Shown here piece after piece: positions 34,242 through 44,664 of a DNA stretch of 64,000 nt. Origin of the DNA: Primula veris (taxonomy: Eukaryota; Streptophyta; Magnoliopsida; Ericales; Primulaceae); assembly GCA_963682055.1 (NCBI GenBank), contig OY821748.1, positions 31,026,661 to 31,090,660 of the forward strand, written 5' to 3'. Each line of letters starts with the position of its first letter. Positions within the stretch are counted from its first letter, which is position 1. The notes beneath the pieces were generated by a model, which searched no databases, was not told the origin of the DNA, and was given only the letters and a program-made list of their open reading frames with translations. Both the position numbers and the translations under genes were made by a program.

Positions 34242-35153
34242 TAAAGAGAAACGTATATTTATTGAGTGAATAATTTACAAGGGTAAAACACTAGCTTTAT
34301 ACAAGACTAGATAATCACAGTCTACTATACTGCCTATAATTATGTTGTGACATATACGCAGGAACGGCTTCAAGACCCAATTCTTAAAGCAAAGAATTGG
34401 GACCTCCAAAAATGAAGGGACTCGTATTTTTTAAATATGCAGAATTACATAAATACCTCAAATAAATTTTAGTGTTAGAACTTACAAAATAATCCTGCTG
34501 TACTACAACTAAACAAGCCAAGTTTTGCTATATGTTTACAAAATTATACTAGTTTGAAACCTAAAATTTAAAAGGTTTGCTTTCAGTGCTTTCCTTTCAT
34601 CGTCTTATTCATTTAGAAATTAAATCATCCAGTTTCACTTTACAACCATTTTTTTTCCAGTTTAGTTCATGCCAATAGTTTGAGATTATAGCAAGAAAAT
34701 TCATAAACTTACAATTTTATTAGAATATTCTCATGTCTTGTTTTTTAATTGATCAAATGTCAGATATGATGAATTTTGGTTGATTTTATTGTCGCTATTG
34801 TTATTATTGTTCTTTATTATGTTTATAAATAAATTGATTAACACATGGTAGGGAATTGAAAAGGTCATATGCAAATGACAAACAAGGAAAAAACAAGAAC
34901 AAGTTAGAAAATCTCAAAGCATATATTATAGATTGGTTTCTAGAACTTTGGATTTGTTGGTGAACTGGTTTTTTAGATTTTAACGTAAAATATTGTGTAA
35001 AATTATGGTAGTGTTTAACGTCTCATTTTGGAATTCGATTTGGGCCTCCAAAATGCTGGAGACGGCACTTCATATGCGGTAATAGAAAGTAAATCATCAG
35101 CTCTCAATTACAATTGTCAATTAATTTATTCAGTAGGATTCTTTCCTTTAACA
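34242..35153 (-). repeat. Copia 3' LTR, split by a hAT element
   Basis: Two pieces (34242-34358 and 35079-35153) together match the 5' LTR end to end. The gap is exactly the hAT element plus its duplicated 8 bp. Confidence 0.88.
34359..35070. mobile_element. Non-autonomous hAT element (712 bp) with 8-bp TSD
   Basis: Begins CAGGAACGGCTTC and ends GGAGACGGCACTT, imperfect inverted termini. Flanking 8-bp copies catatacg (34351-34358) and catatgcg (35071-35078) differ by one base; the duplicated site is LTR sequence present once in the partner LTR. The phrases 'gggacctccaaaa' and 'gggcctccaaaatg' near the ends are inverted/direct relics common in plant hAT derivatives. No transposase ORF. Confidence 0.82.
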
Positions 35154-36701
35154 CTCCCCTGTTAATGACTCCCAACTTGCTAAGGAGCACATCAAACTGC
35201 GTGGAACCAATTGGTTTAGTAAACAGGTCAGCGGGTTGATTTGTAGTTCGAGCATAAGCTATCCGCACCATCCCATTCTGAATCTTCTCAAGTACTAAAT
35301 GACAATCATGTTCTATATGTTTCGTTCGTTCATGCAACACTGGAGTTGCAGCTATATGCATAGCAGCTTGATTGTCACAAAACAAAGTAATTGGTTTTGT
35401 ATGTGTCACCTTTAAGTCATTCACAATATTCTTTAACCAAGTGATTTCACAACAAGTATTAGCCATTGAACGAGACACTGCACTTGAACGAGACACAATA
35501 CCATGCCTTTTAGTTTTCCAAGAGACCGGTGATAAATCGAGGAGAAAGCAATACCCAATAATTGATCTTATTGTATCTTTGCATCCAGCCCAATTGGCAT
35601 CACAAAATGCTCGCAACTCCAATCAACTTTGAGAAGATAATAAAATTCCTTGTCCATGTGCTTGTTTTATGTACCTAAGAACTTTGTGTGTGGCTTCAAG
35701 GTGTGGTTGTCTTGGTTTATCCATGATCTCACTTAGTACGTGGACAATGTACATAAGGTCAGGCCTCGTAATGGTAAGTTAAATGAGACGACCAACTAGA
35801 CGACGATACGAAGATGGGTCAGCAAGAAATTCCCCATTCGTTTGGGTGAGAGACAATTTTTTTCTCAATAGGGAATCGAGAGGGTTTTCCATCTAAAAGC
35901 CCCGCATCTTCTAAAATTTCCAATGCATATTTTTTTTGACACAATGTAATTCCCTGCTTGGACCGTGTGACTTCTATTCCCAAGAAATATTTAAGTATTC
36001 CCATATCCTTCAACTTGAAATGGTTTGAAAGACACAATTTTGTTTTTGCAATGTCTTGCAAGTTATTTCCTGCCAATATCACATCGTCGACATATACCAA
36101 TAATGCAATTAAACTACCTGGATGATTTCGAACGAATAGTGAATAATCTGACAAAGATTGCTGCAAACCATCCGCTTTGAGAGCACTTGTTAACTTTACT
36201 AACCATTGTCGCGAGGCTTGTTTTAATCCGTAAATAGACTTATATAACTTGCAACCTACATTCTCCCCCTTTTATTTGAAACCAGAAGCCATGGCCATGT
36301 AAACTTCTTCGTAAAGATCACCATTTAAAAAGGCGTTATTAGCATCGAGTTGATGTAAGTTCCATTTTTTTGGCGGCAATGCTAAGTAGCACACAGACTG
36401 TAGTGAGTTTTGCTACTGGGGCAAAAGTTTCACGATAATCAATGCCTTCAACTTGACCATAGCCTTTCACCACCAATCGAGCCTTGTAACGTTCTATACT
36501 GTTATCCGGTTTTAGCTTTATTTTGTAAACCCATTTACATCCAATAGCTCTTTTATGAGATGGAAGTGGGACGAGCTTCCGAGTATTATTGGCTTGAAGT
36601 GCTTGTATTTCGGAGTACATAGCTTCATGCCATTTTGGATCTCGAATAGCCTGCTGGAAGCTTTTTGGTTCTTTAAGACGTATAAGATTATAAGTAAACA
36701 T
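35104..36701 (-). pseudogene. Copia reverse transcriptase and RNase H
   Basis: RT begins in 36701-36339 with DPKWHEAMYSEIQALQANNT, CKWVYKIKLKPDNSIERYKARLV and [18 protein letters not shown] frame change and a TAA near 36270 precede the second part, 36166-35819, with the catalytic LLVYVDDVILAG box and LKDMGILKYFLGIEV. RNase H is in 35622-35104: AFCDANWAGCKDTIRS, SPVSWKTKRHGIVSRSSA, ITLFCDNQAAMHIA and HIEHDCHLVLEKI. The usual SRSSAEAEYRA block is changed to SRSSAVSRSMA, removing the acidic residue. Confidence 0.85.
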
Positions 36702-38851
36702 TTGTGCCTTGAAGAAAGATGGTCATATGACAAAAATTGGGAAAGTGGATGGGCCGTACCTTTGGTTATGACCATGTTCGTTGTAGACGAAGGAACGGTT
36801 CTTGACAGAAGGGCTACCTCAACATGAAAGTCTTGCAAAAAAGATGGGGCTTTTGTAGACCGTGTAAATTTTATAGGTGGTGGTTGGGCTGTTTGTGCAT
36901 CATCGGGAAAAGATTGTGTGGGGTATGAAACCGTTGAGGATAATGGTGTAGTTGGTGATTGAGCTGAATGTATGGAAATGGTAGAATGAAAATTTGGAGT
37001 TGTCTGATGTTGTGGAGATGTGTCCTCTAGTTGGTTTTGCTGAAAAGGTGCAGGTTCAGTTGGCATGCCATCTGCTAGCCATTGTGTTTGAGATGGTGCA
37101 ATGAGGGCTAGGACTTGGTATATAATCCATGTCAAAGGCTGAAGGTGGGATAGTGGGGTGGGGTTCGACTGATTCGGCAGTGCAGCAGAATTCGTGTTGG
37201 TTTGATAAGGACATATGTCCTCAAAAAATAGAACATCTCTTGAGACCAAAACATTTTTAAGTTCAAGATTGAACACTCTATACCCCTTTTGGCCATAAGG
37301 ATAACCAAGAAAAATGCAACGAGATGCACGAGATTTAAATTTTGTATGTTTACTCGAATGTGTCGAAGCAAAATATATACAACCGAAAATTTTTAGATGT
37401 GAATAAGATGGCTCCTTTTGAAATAATTTTTCGAATGGTGTTTTACCACCAAGGACAGGTGTGGGTGTACGGTTAATAAGGTCTGCTGAGGTAAGGATAG
37501 CATCACCCCAAAAACATTTGGGAAGATTGGCTTGAAAAAGCAGTGCACGAACGACATTAAGTAGATGTCTATGTTTGCGTTCGGCAACACCATTTTGTTG
37601 TGATGTGTCGACGCAACTAGTTTGATGAACGATTCCTTTTTCAGAATAAAAGTTTTCCATTTTGAATTCTGGGCCATTATCACTACAAACAATTTTTATT
37701 CTAGTATTAAATTGGTCCTTAGCCATATTTATGAATTTGACTAAAAGATCACGTGTTTCGGATTTGTATTTCATTAAATAAATCCATGTGCTTCTAGTAT
37801 AATTATCAATAATGGTAGGAAAATACTTTGCTCCCGAGAGTAAAGGAACATGATAGCCACCCCAAATATCGATATGTATTAAATCAAAACAAGACTGAGT
37901 AGAAATAAAACTTAATGAAAAGGGTAATCTGGTCTGTTTAGCCAAAGGGCAAATTAAACAGTTGTCTTGATCACAAAATTTATTATTGGAAAAGGAGAAT
38001 AATGAAGATACTTTGTTGGAAGGGTGTCCAAGGCATTGGTACCAAAGACCAGGGATAAAAGATCGAATTGAATTACATGTTCCTTTTTTTGCTTGGTCAA
38101 GGTAATAGAGCCCCTCCCGTTCAATTCCCGTCCCAATCATCTCTCCCGAACGTTGGTCCTGTATGACACAAAACTTTTTAAGAAAAATAGTAATGAAAGA
38201 TGAATCGAAGGCTAGCTTACTAATGAAGATCAAATTCAGATGAAAAGGTGGCAGACACATGACATTATTAAGGATAAAATTGGGTGAGAAAATGACTTTT
38301 CCAATATGAGTAACTTGTGCAGATGAACCGTTTGGTAACTCAACAGTGTAATTTTTAACTTGTTTTGAAAATGTAAGAAGGTCAGGACTACAAACAATAT
38401 GGTCAGTAGCGCCTCTATCTAAGATCCAATAATTTTTCTTTCCATTCTCATATAATTTGAGGGTTTTACCTGAGATTTCGTCATGATTTAGATTATTACC
38501 GACTTGATTAACCATGGAAATCTTACTCTTGTTCAACATGTTTAGTAGCTGTTTGCATTCCTCTTGAGAGAACGGAAAGTATGACGCCACTTCTTTCCTG
38601 TTAGGTACAGAGGCACTAACTTGATTACCTTTGAAACGAGTCTGCTCTCCTTCGGCATTCTTTCTTTTTCTACAAAACTCGTATAAGTGTCCTTTCCAGC
38701 CACAATAAGTGCACTTTTGATGTGCGCAACAATTTCCAGTGCTATGGTTTGTTTTGTGAAACTTTCCACATTTTAAACCGCTATTTTCTAGGTTTAATTC
38801 TCTGTTCAAGTTTTTCACAGCAAACACAACTGCCTCGGGCTGTGCCGGCAC
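36518..38851 (-). pseudogene. Copia pol, open stretch: zinc knuckle, protease and integrase
   Basis: A 777-codon open stretch. In order: a CCHC knuckle CTYCGWKGHLYEFC (nucleic-acid binding), protease active site WILDRGATDHIV (the usual D-T-G is D-R-G here, likely damaging), pre-integrase segment with LWYQCLGHPS (the first zinc-binding His of WHxRLGH is lost) and CLICPLAKQ, then the integrase core with D in HIDIWGGY, D in VCSDNGPEF and E in GVAERKHRH. The C-terminal GKTPFEKLF...IFGCIYF and GYRVFNLE segments follow. The frame leaves the RT near 36660, where the correct frame is one base away. Confidence 0.85.
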
Positions 38852-38959
38852 CTTTCCATAGACCTCGGTTTGCTTTTCTTGACGTATTACTAGTGCATAT
38901 ATGCCTTGTTTACAGGTGGTAATGGATCCAACAACAAAATATTACTACGTACATTAATA

Positions 38960-39515
38960 AACGAATCATTCAAACCCATGAGAAATTTCATGGTTTTCTG
39001 AGTCTCTCGATATGAGTGTATCACGATCATCCCAATATTTTTTCAGTTTTGCGTAGTAGAAACTCACTGACATGTTACCTTGCACACAATCATGGATCTC
39101 GTTCTCCACATGAAAGAGCTTCGACAGTATTCGCATGAGAAAAACGCTCTTCCAAATCGAGCCACATGTTGCGTGCACTCTTGCAGTTGATGACGTTTCC
39201 GGCAATCTCTTTTGACATTGATCTTTATAGCCAAGTCTTGACTAAATTGTTGCAACGATTCCATTGTAGTAGTTCATCTTTTTCGGTCGGCTCCTCAATC
39301 ATTCTATCGACCAAGCCAACTTTGTTCTTGACCGCCAATGCCATATTCATGGACTGAGCCCATGTATTATAGCTATCTTCCACCAAGGGTTGTGCCACAA
39401 GAATTGCCCCTGTCTGATCAGAATGGTGTAGGTATAAAGTATGATTAGAATTTTCCCAATTGGGGTTAGAAGGCATGCCTGACTTGGTTGCTTTCTCTAT
39501 CCCTTTGTCTCCCAT
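38960..39515 (-). pseudogene. Copia gag remnant
   Basis: The ATG at 39513-39515 opens MGDKGIEKATKSGMP..., followed by the copia Gag signature HTLYLHHSDQTGAILVAQPL and SYNTWAQSMNMALAVKNKVGLVD, which is the N-terminal Gag domain preceding the UBN2-type region. Two frame changes follow (near 39230 and 39080), so the capsid protein is not continuous. The later CCHC zinc knuckle is in the next open stretch (about 38680-38725). Confidence 0.75.
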
Positions 39516-39556
39516 CGTTATTTAGGCTAGGGTTTTGTGAATTTTTGAATTACAAA

Positions 39557-39573
39557 ACCTTGCTCTGGTATTA
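39557..39573 (-). other. Primer-binding site of the copia element
   Basis: Minus-strand sequence aataccagagcaagg lies just inside the 5' LTR. It is close to the initiator-tRNA-Met site tggtatcagagc used by most plant copia elements, with small changes. Confidence 0.6.
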
Positions 39574-39765
39574 TAAAGAGAAGCGTATATTTATTGAGTG
39601 AATAATTTACAAGGGTAAAACACTAACTTTATACAGGACTAGATAATCACAATCTAGTATACTGCCTATAATTATGCTGTGACATATACGATAATAGAAA
39701 GTAAATCATCAGCTCTCGATTACAGTTGTCAATTAATTTATTCAATAAGATTCTTTCCTCTAACA
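39574..39765 (-). repeat. Copia 5' LTR (192 bp)
   Basis: Minus-strand sequence starts TGTTAGAGGAAAG and ends ...cttctcttta. Identical in length to the 3' LTR after removing the hAT insertion and its duplication. Confidence 0.88.
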
Positions 39766-40100
39766 TACCCATTCGACGAAGAATAATCATTCTCAACAAG
39801 GTAAGAAGAGTTTAGGTTATAATCTCCCATCAAATCCTCTAAAGTGTTGTTAAAAGGCCCATAGTCTTGATTACTAGAGTGGACCTTAGTGGTTTCTATA
39901 TCAACCTTCGTTTTCTTTTTTTCTCTTTTGTTTTCCTTTTTCCTTGTATTTTTCTCGGTTTTTGATTCCTCAATGGGGGGAACATTTTCTTTCCCGACAT
40001 CTTTTTGAGGGCTCATGGAACTGGTAGAACTTGGCTTGAAAGCCTTGGCATTCGGAGAAAAGACATATTTCTCCTCATTCAAATTTGGTTTTGGAGCCAT
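39766..40100 (-). pseudogene. Retroposed ORF with PAM2-like motif, cut by a copia element
   Basis: From the ATG at 40098-40100 the minus-strand frame runs about 110 codons to the copia 5' LTR. Residues ~12-22 read VFSPNAKAFKP, close to the PAM2 consensus (L-N-P-N-A-x-E-F-x-P) by which proteins such as the CID family bind the MLLE domain of poly(A)-binding protein. Then follow a Ser-rich stretch, an acidic/proline segment, a Lys/Glu-rich block (residues ~50-66) and an acidic tail. Past the insertion the frame would meet a stop about a dozen codons later (near 34200). PAM2 identity rests on one short motif and the locus may be dead. Confidence 0.5.
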
Positions 40101-40115
40101 TAGAGGTCCACATAC

Positions 40116-40780
40116 ATTTCATGATTTTAGTCTAATTCTTGAGGAACTTGGAATTTACTATCATGAACCTACCTGGTATTCTCTTTGCCAAAATTATATT
40201 AGATGAAATGTTTCTAAAAGAACGCCTATTCAACCAGTTGTAGTTATATTAAGCATACAGATTGCTATTTTGGGTAAGAATTGCTAGATCTTTAATTGGG
40301 CAAGTCAAATTTGAGATTGTAAATTTGTTGTACCAACAGAACTCTCTCATAATTATTTTTCTAGATGTCTTCCATATAGTAGTCTTGTTTGTCGTGCGTT
40401 CTCTTCATGGTCCCTTTTTCATATTTCTTTCAGCTATAGCCTATAGTAATACTACTTAGTTCTTACCATGTCAAATACGTAAAATTATCCAATTTATGCA
40501 TATTTTTAGTCTAAACTATTGCTGTTAATTCAAAACGGTCTCCAGATTATCACTTTGAATCATTTACAGACCGTAGGCAGATTTGCTTGCTGATTTGGTT
40601 TTTATTGAGTTCAATTGTTAGAAGGTCTATTCATGTTGAAAGAAAGATTTTGTTATTTTATCAGAAGTAAAATTTTGTCACATTGCAAAGTAAAGTTGGG
40701 TGATTTTGAACATCCCAAATTGCAGTCTCTGTTATATTTTCCTAATAAATAAATTCACAGATGGATTTGTTTTTTTGCAG
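40116..40780 (+). other. Intron or upstream region of the BPA1-like gene
   Basis: No coding features. It ends in a T-rich tract and AG (40779-40780) directly before the first coding exon, implying a spliced 5' leader. Confidence 0.5.
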
Positions 40781-40786
40781 GTTTCC

Positions 40787-43700
40787 ATGGACCAAAATAT
40801 CCGGATGGTTGAAGCTGTCTCTGAAAATGCTACTCCAAACTGGACAATTAATGTTTCTGATGTGAGAGAAAATGTTGATTGCACCCTTTTCTTTGTCACT
40901 TAATCATAGTTTTTTGTCACAAACTGTTTCACTCAATAAAAGATCAATAATCAAATCTTGGTATTAATAATTGATGAAACTTTCTCTTGTTTACTTCTAT
41001 TATATATATTTTGCTCTAATCACATTGATTTCTCTATATGAGAGGACTTAATTATAAGGTTTTTTGTTCTCCCGAATCTCGACAGATAAGGACAGTTAAA
41101 GTAACGAATATCTCAAGAGATGCATCTGAGGAAGATATTAAGGATTTCTTCTCTTTTTCTGGGGACATCCAATATGTAGAAATGAGAAAGTTAGCCTTCT
41201 TCCCTTTATATGCACATTGCTTTCACATTTATTCAAACAAGTTATTTTTCATTTTATTTGGCAGGGAGAGTGAAACGTCTCAGGTTGCATACATCAGTTT
41301 CAAGGAAACCCAAGGAGCTGATGCGGCATTGAGTCTCGCAGTGTGTTCAACTTTTCACTCTTTATTACATTTTTATGCTTAATTGATTATTCTAAACTCC
41401 CATTTTAATGGAACAACCTCCTAAACAGTCCATCTATTTACCTCTCCGGATATCTAATTTTCTTTTCATTCTTGTTTGCAGTTAAACTGTGATAACAAAG
41501 GATTTTATATTCACTTTTTTTTGTCGTCTAATAATGCAGGGATCAACAATAGCTGATCTCTCAGTCACTATAACACCCGTAGAGAATTACCAACTGCCAC
41601 CTGATGCCTCTCCCCTGTATCCTGTAAGTAACTTGGCAGTGTTTGAGCATTTGAATTTATTGCATTTTGTAGTTCTTAATCTTCTAGTATTAAAATTCTG
41701 ATTATTCATGATACAAAGTTCACTTTTTAATCTCTGTTATTATAACATTAATATCGGCATGTAAAAAAAAGTTGAATTGAATAGTTACGGAAAATTGCCC
41801 TTTCTTGTCTGGAAATGCATTACTTACTCATATAGGTTTCAACTTGCACTCTTTGAAACTATGTTTGTTGTTGTTCATAGCTGCTATCCATTTTGTTGCC
41901 AGTTAAAAGCTGCTCTTTCATTTTGTAACTTGAAAAGGTGATAGATTTTTATTAGAATAAAATCAAACTTTTTTCTGAGTCATTTAAGAAAGCTTTGGAC
42001 CAAGTAGTTGCATCCAAACAATGACGTAAACAAGGCATTAGTGGTTGGTTTAGTAGTACAACTGCCTATAATACGCACTGATGCAGTTCTAGGACAAAAA
42101 TAGAACCAGTCATAGAACCATGCAGATAAAACACATAATCGTAGAAAAGCAATCTTATATAGACTTTATTATAGTTGTGGCTCGTCTCCTTTTTATCGCT
42201 CTTCAATGGCGTACTTTGAATTTTGGCGTTTTGGTTTGATAGAGAAAAAAACAAGCCCGAACTTTCAGCTCTAACTTTTACGTTATGTGCCAAAATAAAT
42301 GAATGTTGGCAAATAGTTCACAGACTAAGCGGTTGATCAAGTATTCCTTTTCAGCCTGCTCTTTATGTAGGAGCTAGATAAGTTTGGCATATACTAGTAC
42401 TTTTCCAAAATCCAAGATTGAATTTTAGTATCAGCTTTTAAATTCATGTCCATCATAGCTTATAATTGTGAGTTGACATGGTAAAATTTCTGTTGGAAAA
42501 AAACTTTTGGTTTTGTTTTGTTTTGTTTTGTTTTGAATGCAATTAAGTTGTAGGAGTTTCAAAATATTTATATCCCCATATTGATGGATTTCATGAGTTA
42601 CAAACTTTGTATAAATATGATGGTCTTTCATTATTTTTTAAATAAACTTTTTAATGACAAAGAAAATGCATGGCACACACACATACACGCATACATAGAG
42701 AGAGTACCGCATCACCAATGGTCCGACCGTGGCTCGGTGCCGTTTCCGTCGAGTCACATGCGATAGACGTTGTACTTTGGGAACGAAGTGCACCATCTAG
42801 CCAGAAGCAGGTGGCGGGACAAATATCGTTTAAGAGAAACTGTTTGCAGTTACCTCGTCTCGGATTTTAGTCAATTTCGGTATCATTTACATACTCTTAA
42901 TTTTAAAGGTTGTAATTGATATTTATATATTTGAGGAAACCATTTTCTGTTTATTTGTCCATTTCTTTTCCGTAGAAATTATTGTGTTTATTTACAACGT
43001 AGCCAACAATTTCCCCTTTGGTCCTTTTGTTCTTGATTTTCATCTTTATTATTTGGTGCAATACTAGGAAGCTCATGGTTTATGTCAAAAAGAGCCATTA
43101 ATTTTTAGAGTTTAACCAACTCATCCACTAGTACTTGACAACTAGTTCAATATGCTCTTACACATCAGTAGTGTTGTGATTCTTCGCGTATTTTCCGTTT
43201 AATAGGATTTCACTTTTCTTTTTCACTTTTATGAAAATTATTTTTCTGACATTAGGTGGTTGGTGAAATTCGCAATCTACTAAATAGGAATCATATGCAT
43301 TAACAAAAATATCAAGGTTGATTTTTTTATTTGTACTTTTTTTTTCTCTAATCAGGAAGCACGATTAACTGCAATTAGGAAGGCTGAGGATGTGATGAGC
43401 TCAGTTCTTGCGAAGGGTTACGTTCTAGGAAAGGAAGTTGTAAACAAAGCAAAATCAATTGATGAACGCCACAACCTGATATCAAAAGCCTCAGCCACGA
43501 TCTCCTCTATTGATAGCAAGATAGGTCTTAGTGAGAAAATTACCATGGGAACCAACATGGTGAACGGAAAGGTGAGGGAAATGGATAAAAAGATGCAAGT
43601 TTATGAGATGACCAAGACGGCATTTGCAGTGGCAGAGCAAAAAGCTAGTGCGGTGATGAGTACCCCCGTACTTTCTACAGGGGCCTCCTGGGTTACTAGT

Positions 43701-43883
43701 GCTTATGTTGTCGTTGCTAAGGCAGCTGAAGATGTGAGCTCTATGACCAAGGATAAGGTGGGCAAGGTTGAGGGCGAAAGGAAAGCTGAGATTATATTTT
43801 ATCAAAACGGAACCTCTTCAATTGTCAATCAAAATTTTGGTGATTATGTCAACAATGATGAGAAAAGGCTCGAAATCATATGA
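40787..43883 (+). CDS. BPA1-like RRM protein (binding partner of ACD11)
   Basis: Five coding exons join in frame with GT-AG introns: 40787-40861, 41086-41189, 41265-41340, 41540-41623 and 43356-43883 (TGA), 288 codons. Residues ~26-98 form an RRM-like domain: RTVKVTNISRDASEEDIKDFF, FSGDIQYVEM, then QVAYISFKETQGADAALSLA and STIADLSVTITP. The linker YQLPPDASP and the C-terminal part (EARLTAIRKAEDVMSSVLAKGYVLGKE..., then a helical stretch with many Lys/Ala/Val/Met) match the BPA1/BPL family. In Arabidopsis these bind the ceramide-1-phosphate transfer protein ACD11 and influence cell-death and reactive-oxygen control. The exon starting 40781 has AG before it, so there is at least one upstream leader exon. 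Intron 4 is 1.7 kb. No disablement is seen. Confidence 0.88.
42509..42536. repeat. (TTTTG)n repeat
   Basis: About five tandem ttttg units in intron 4 of the BPA1-like gene. Confidence 0.9.
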
Positions 43884-44659
43884 TTATATAGTTAAGATAA
43901 CAAATTCAATTTTTTAACTATCGTGTTCTTTGTGTTTTTCTGTGATTGTAATTGTTTTAATCTATTTGAACAAGTGTTCAATTGGGTTTTAGTACCTTTA
44001 TCTCCTTCGACCTAGACGAGTTCGGTTTGACTAGTGACTACCCTTGGCACAGTTTTTCCGACGCACCAAAAACTCGTAGAAGCACGAGTTTACAACATTT
44101 GTAAATTAACTAGTAAGGGCCTAGGGTCTGATCTTGAGATGGATTTTACATGCGGATTACGCCTAATTTTGGGGGTTTTGGGCGTTTTAAACTTAGATAT
44201 ATGAGAGGAGAGTTGATAAAGGTTGTCGAGAGTTTCATCAAGTCGTTTTCTCCCAATGAGATCTGACATTTTGAGTGTGTTGTGATTTTTAATGTTTTCA
44301 GTTTTAAAGTTGTCTATCCTAATTTTTAATGCGAACTACATGTGAAGTTGTGAGAGATTTTCTGCTTACTACCAAATTTAACGGATTATTGCAAGGTTTA
44401 TAACGATACATGAGAAATAGCCGAAAAAATTGGGTTTTCTCGACCATTAAGGGAAAAAAAAATTAATTGATGTACTCTTTTTAAATAGATGTACTTTTTT
44501 TAGTCCATGTAATTTTTTTAATTAGTCAAATTAAATTTAATGAGAAAAAATGTTCAATTAATTCTTCAAGTCTAAAACTTGGTTGTATTTTGTATTAATT
44601 TATGTAAAAAAAAAATCTGAACATCGATTCAGAACTTCAAACTGTTAAACTTGACATAA
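43884..44659. other. 3' flank of the BPA1-like gene
   Basis: No gene. Presumably the 3' UTR in its first few hundred bases. Confidence 0.5.
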
Positions 44660-44664
44660 GGCTC

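Larger units (their letters stand above)
34242..39765 (-). mobile_element. Ty1/copia retrotransposon (minus strand), defective
   Basis: Complete in structure: 192-bp LTRs at 39574-39765 (5') and 34242-35153 (3', split by a hAT element), primer site next to the 5' LTR, gag, protease, integrase, RT and RNase H in copia order, and a polypurine tract (reverse complement of 35154-35163). Flanks taacc (34237-34241) and taccc (39766-39770) form a one-mismatch 5-bp duplication. The two LTRs differ at roughly a dozen positions by eye, so the insertion is fairly old, and stops and frameshifts make it defective. Confidence 0.92.
33841..40098 (-). mobile_element. Poly(A)-tailed retroposed copy, split by a copia element
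   Basis: The unit is bounded by near-identical 17-bp direct repeats attagaggtccaca(c/t)ac at 33824-33840 and 40099-40115. On the minus strand its 3' end is a run of about eleven A (33843-33853 region) about 20 nt after an AATAAA signal; its 5' end lies at an ATG (40098-40100). Long duplication plus poly(A) is the mark of LINE-type target-primed retroposition. Without the copia insertion (34242-39765 plus one duplication) the copy is about 730 bp. It could be a retrogene from a host mRNA or a 5'-truncated LINE. Confidence 0.72.
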
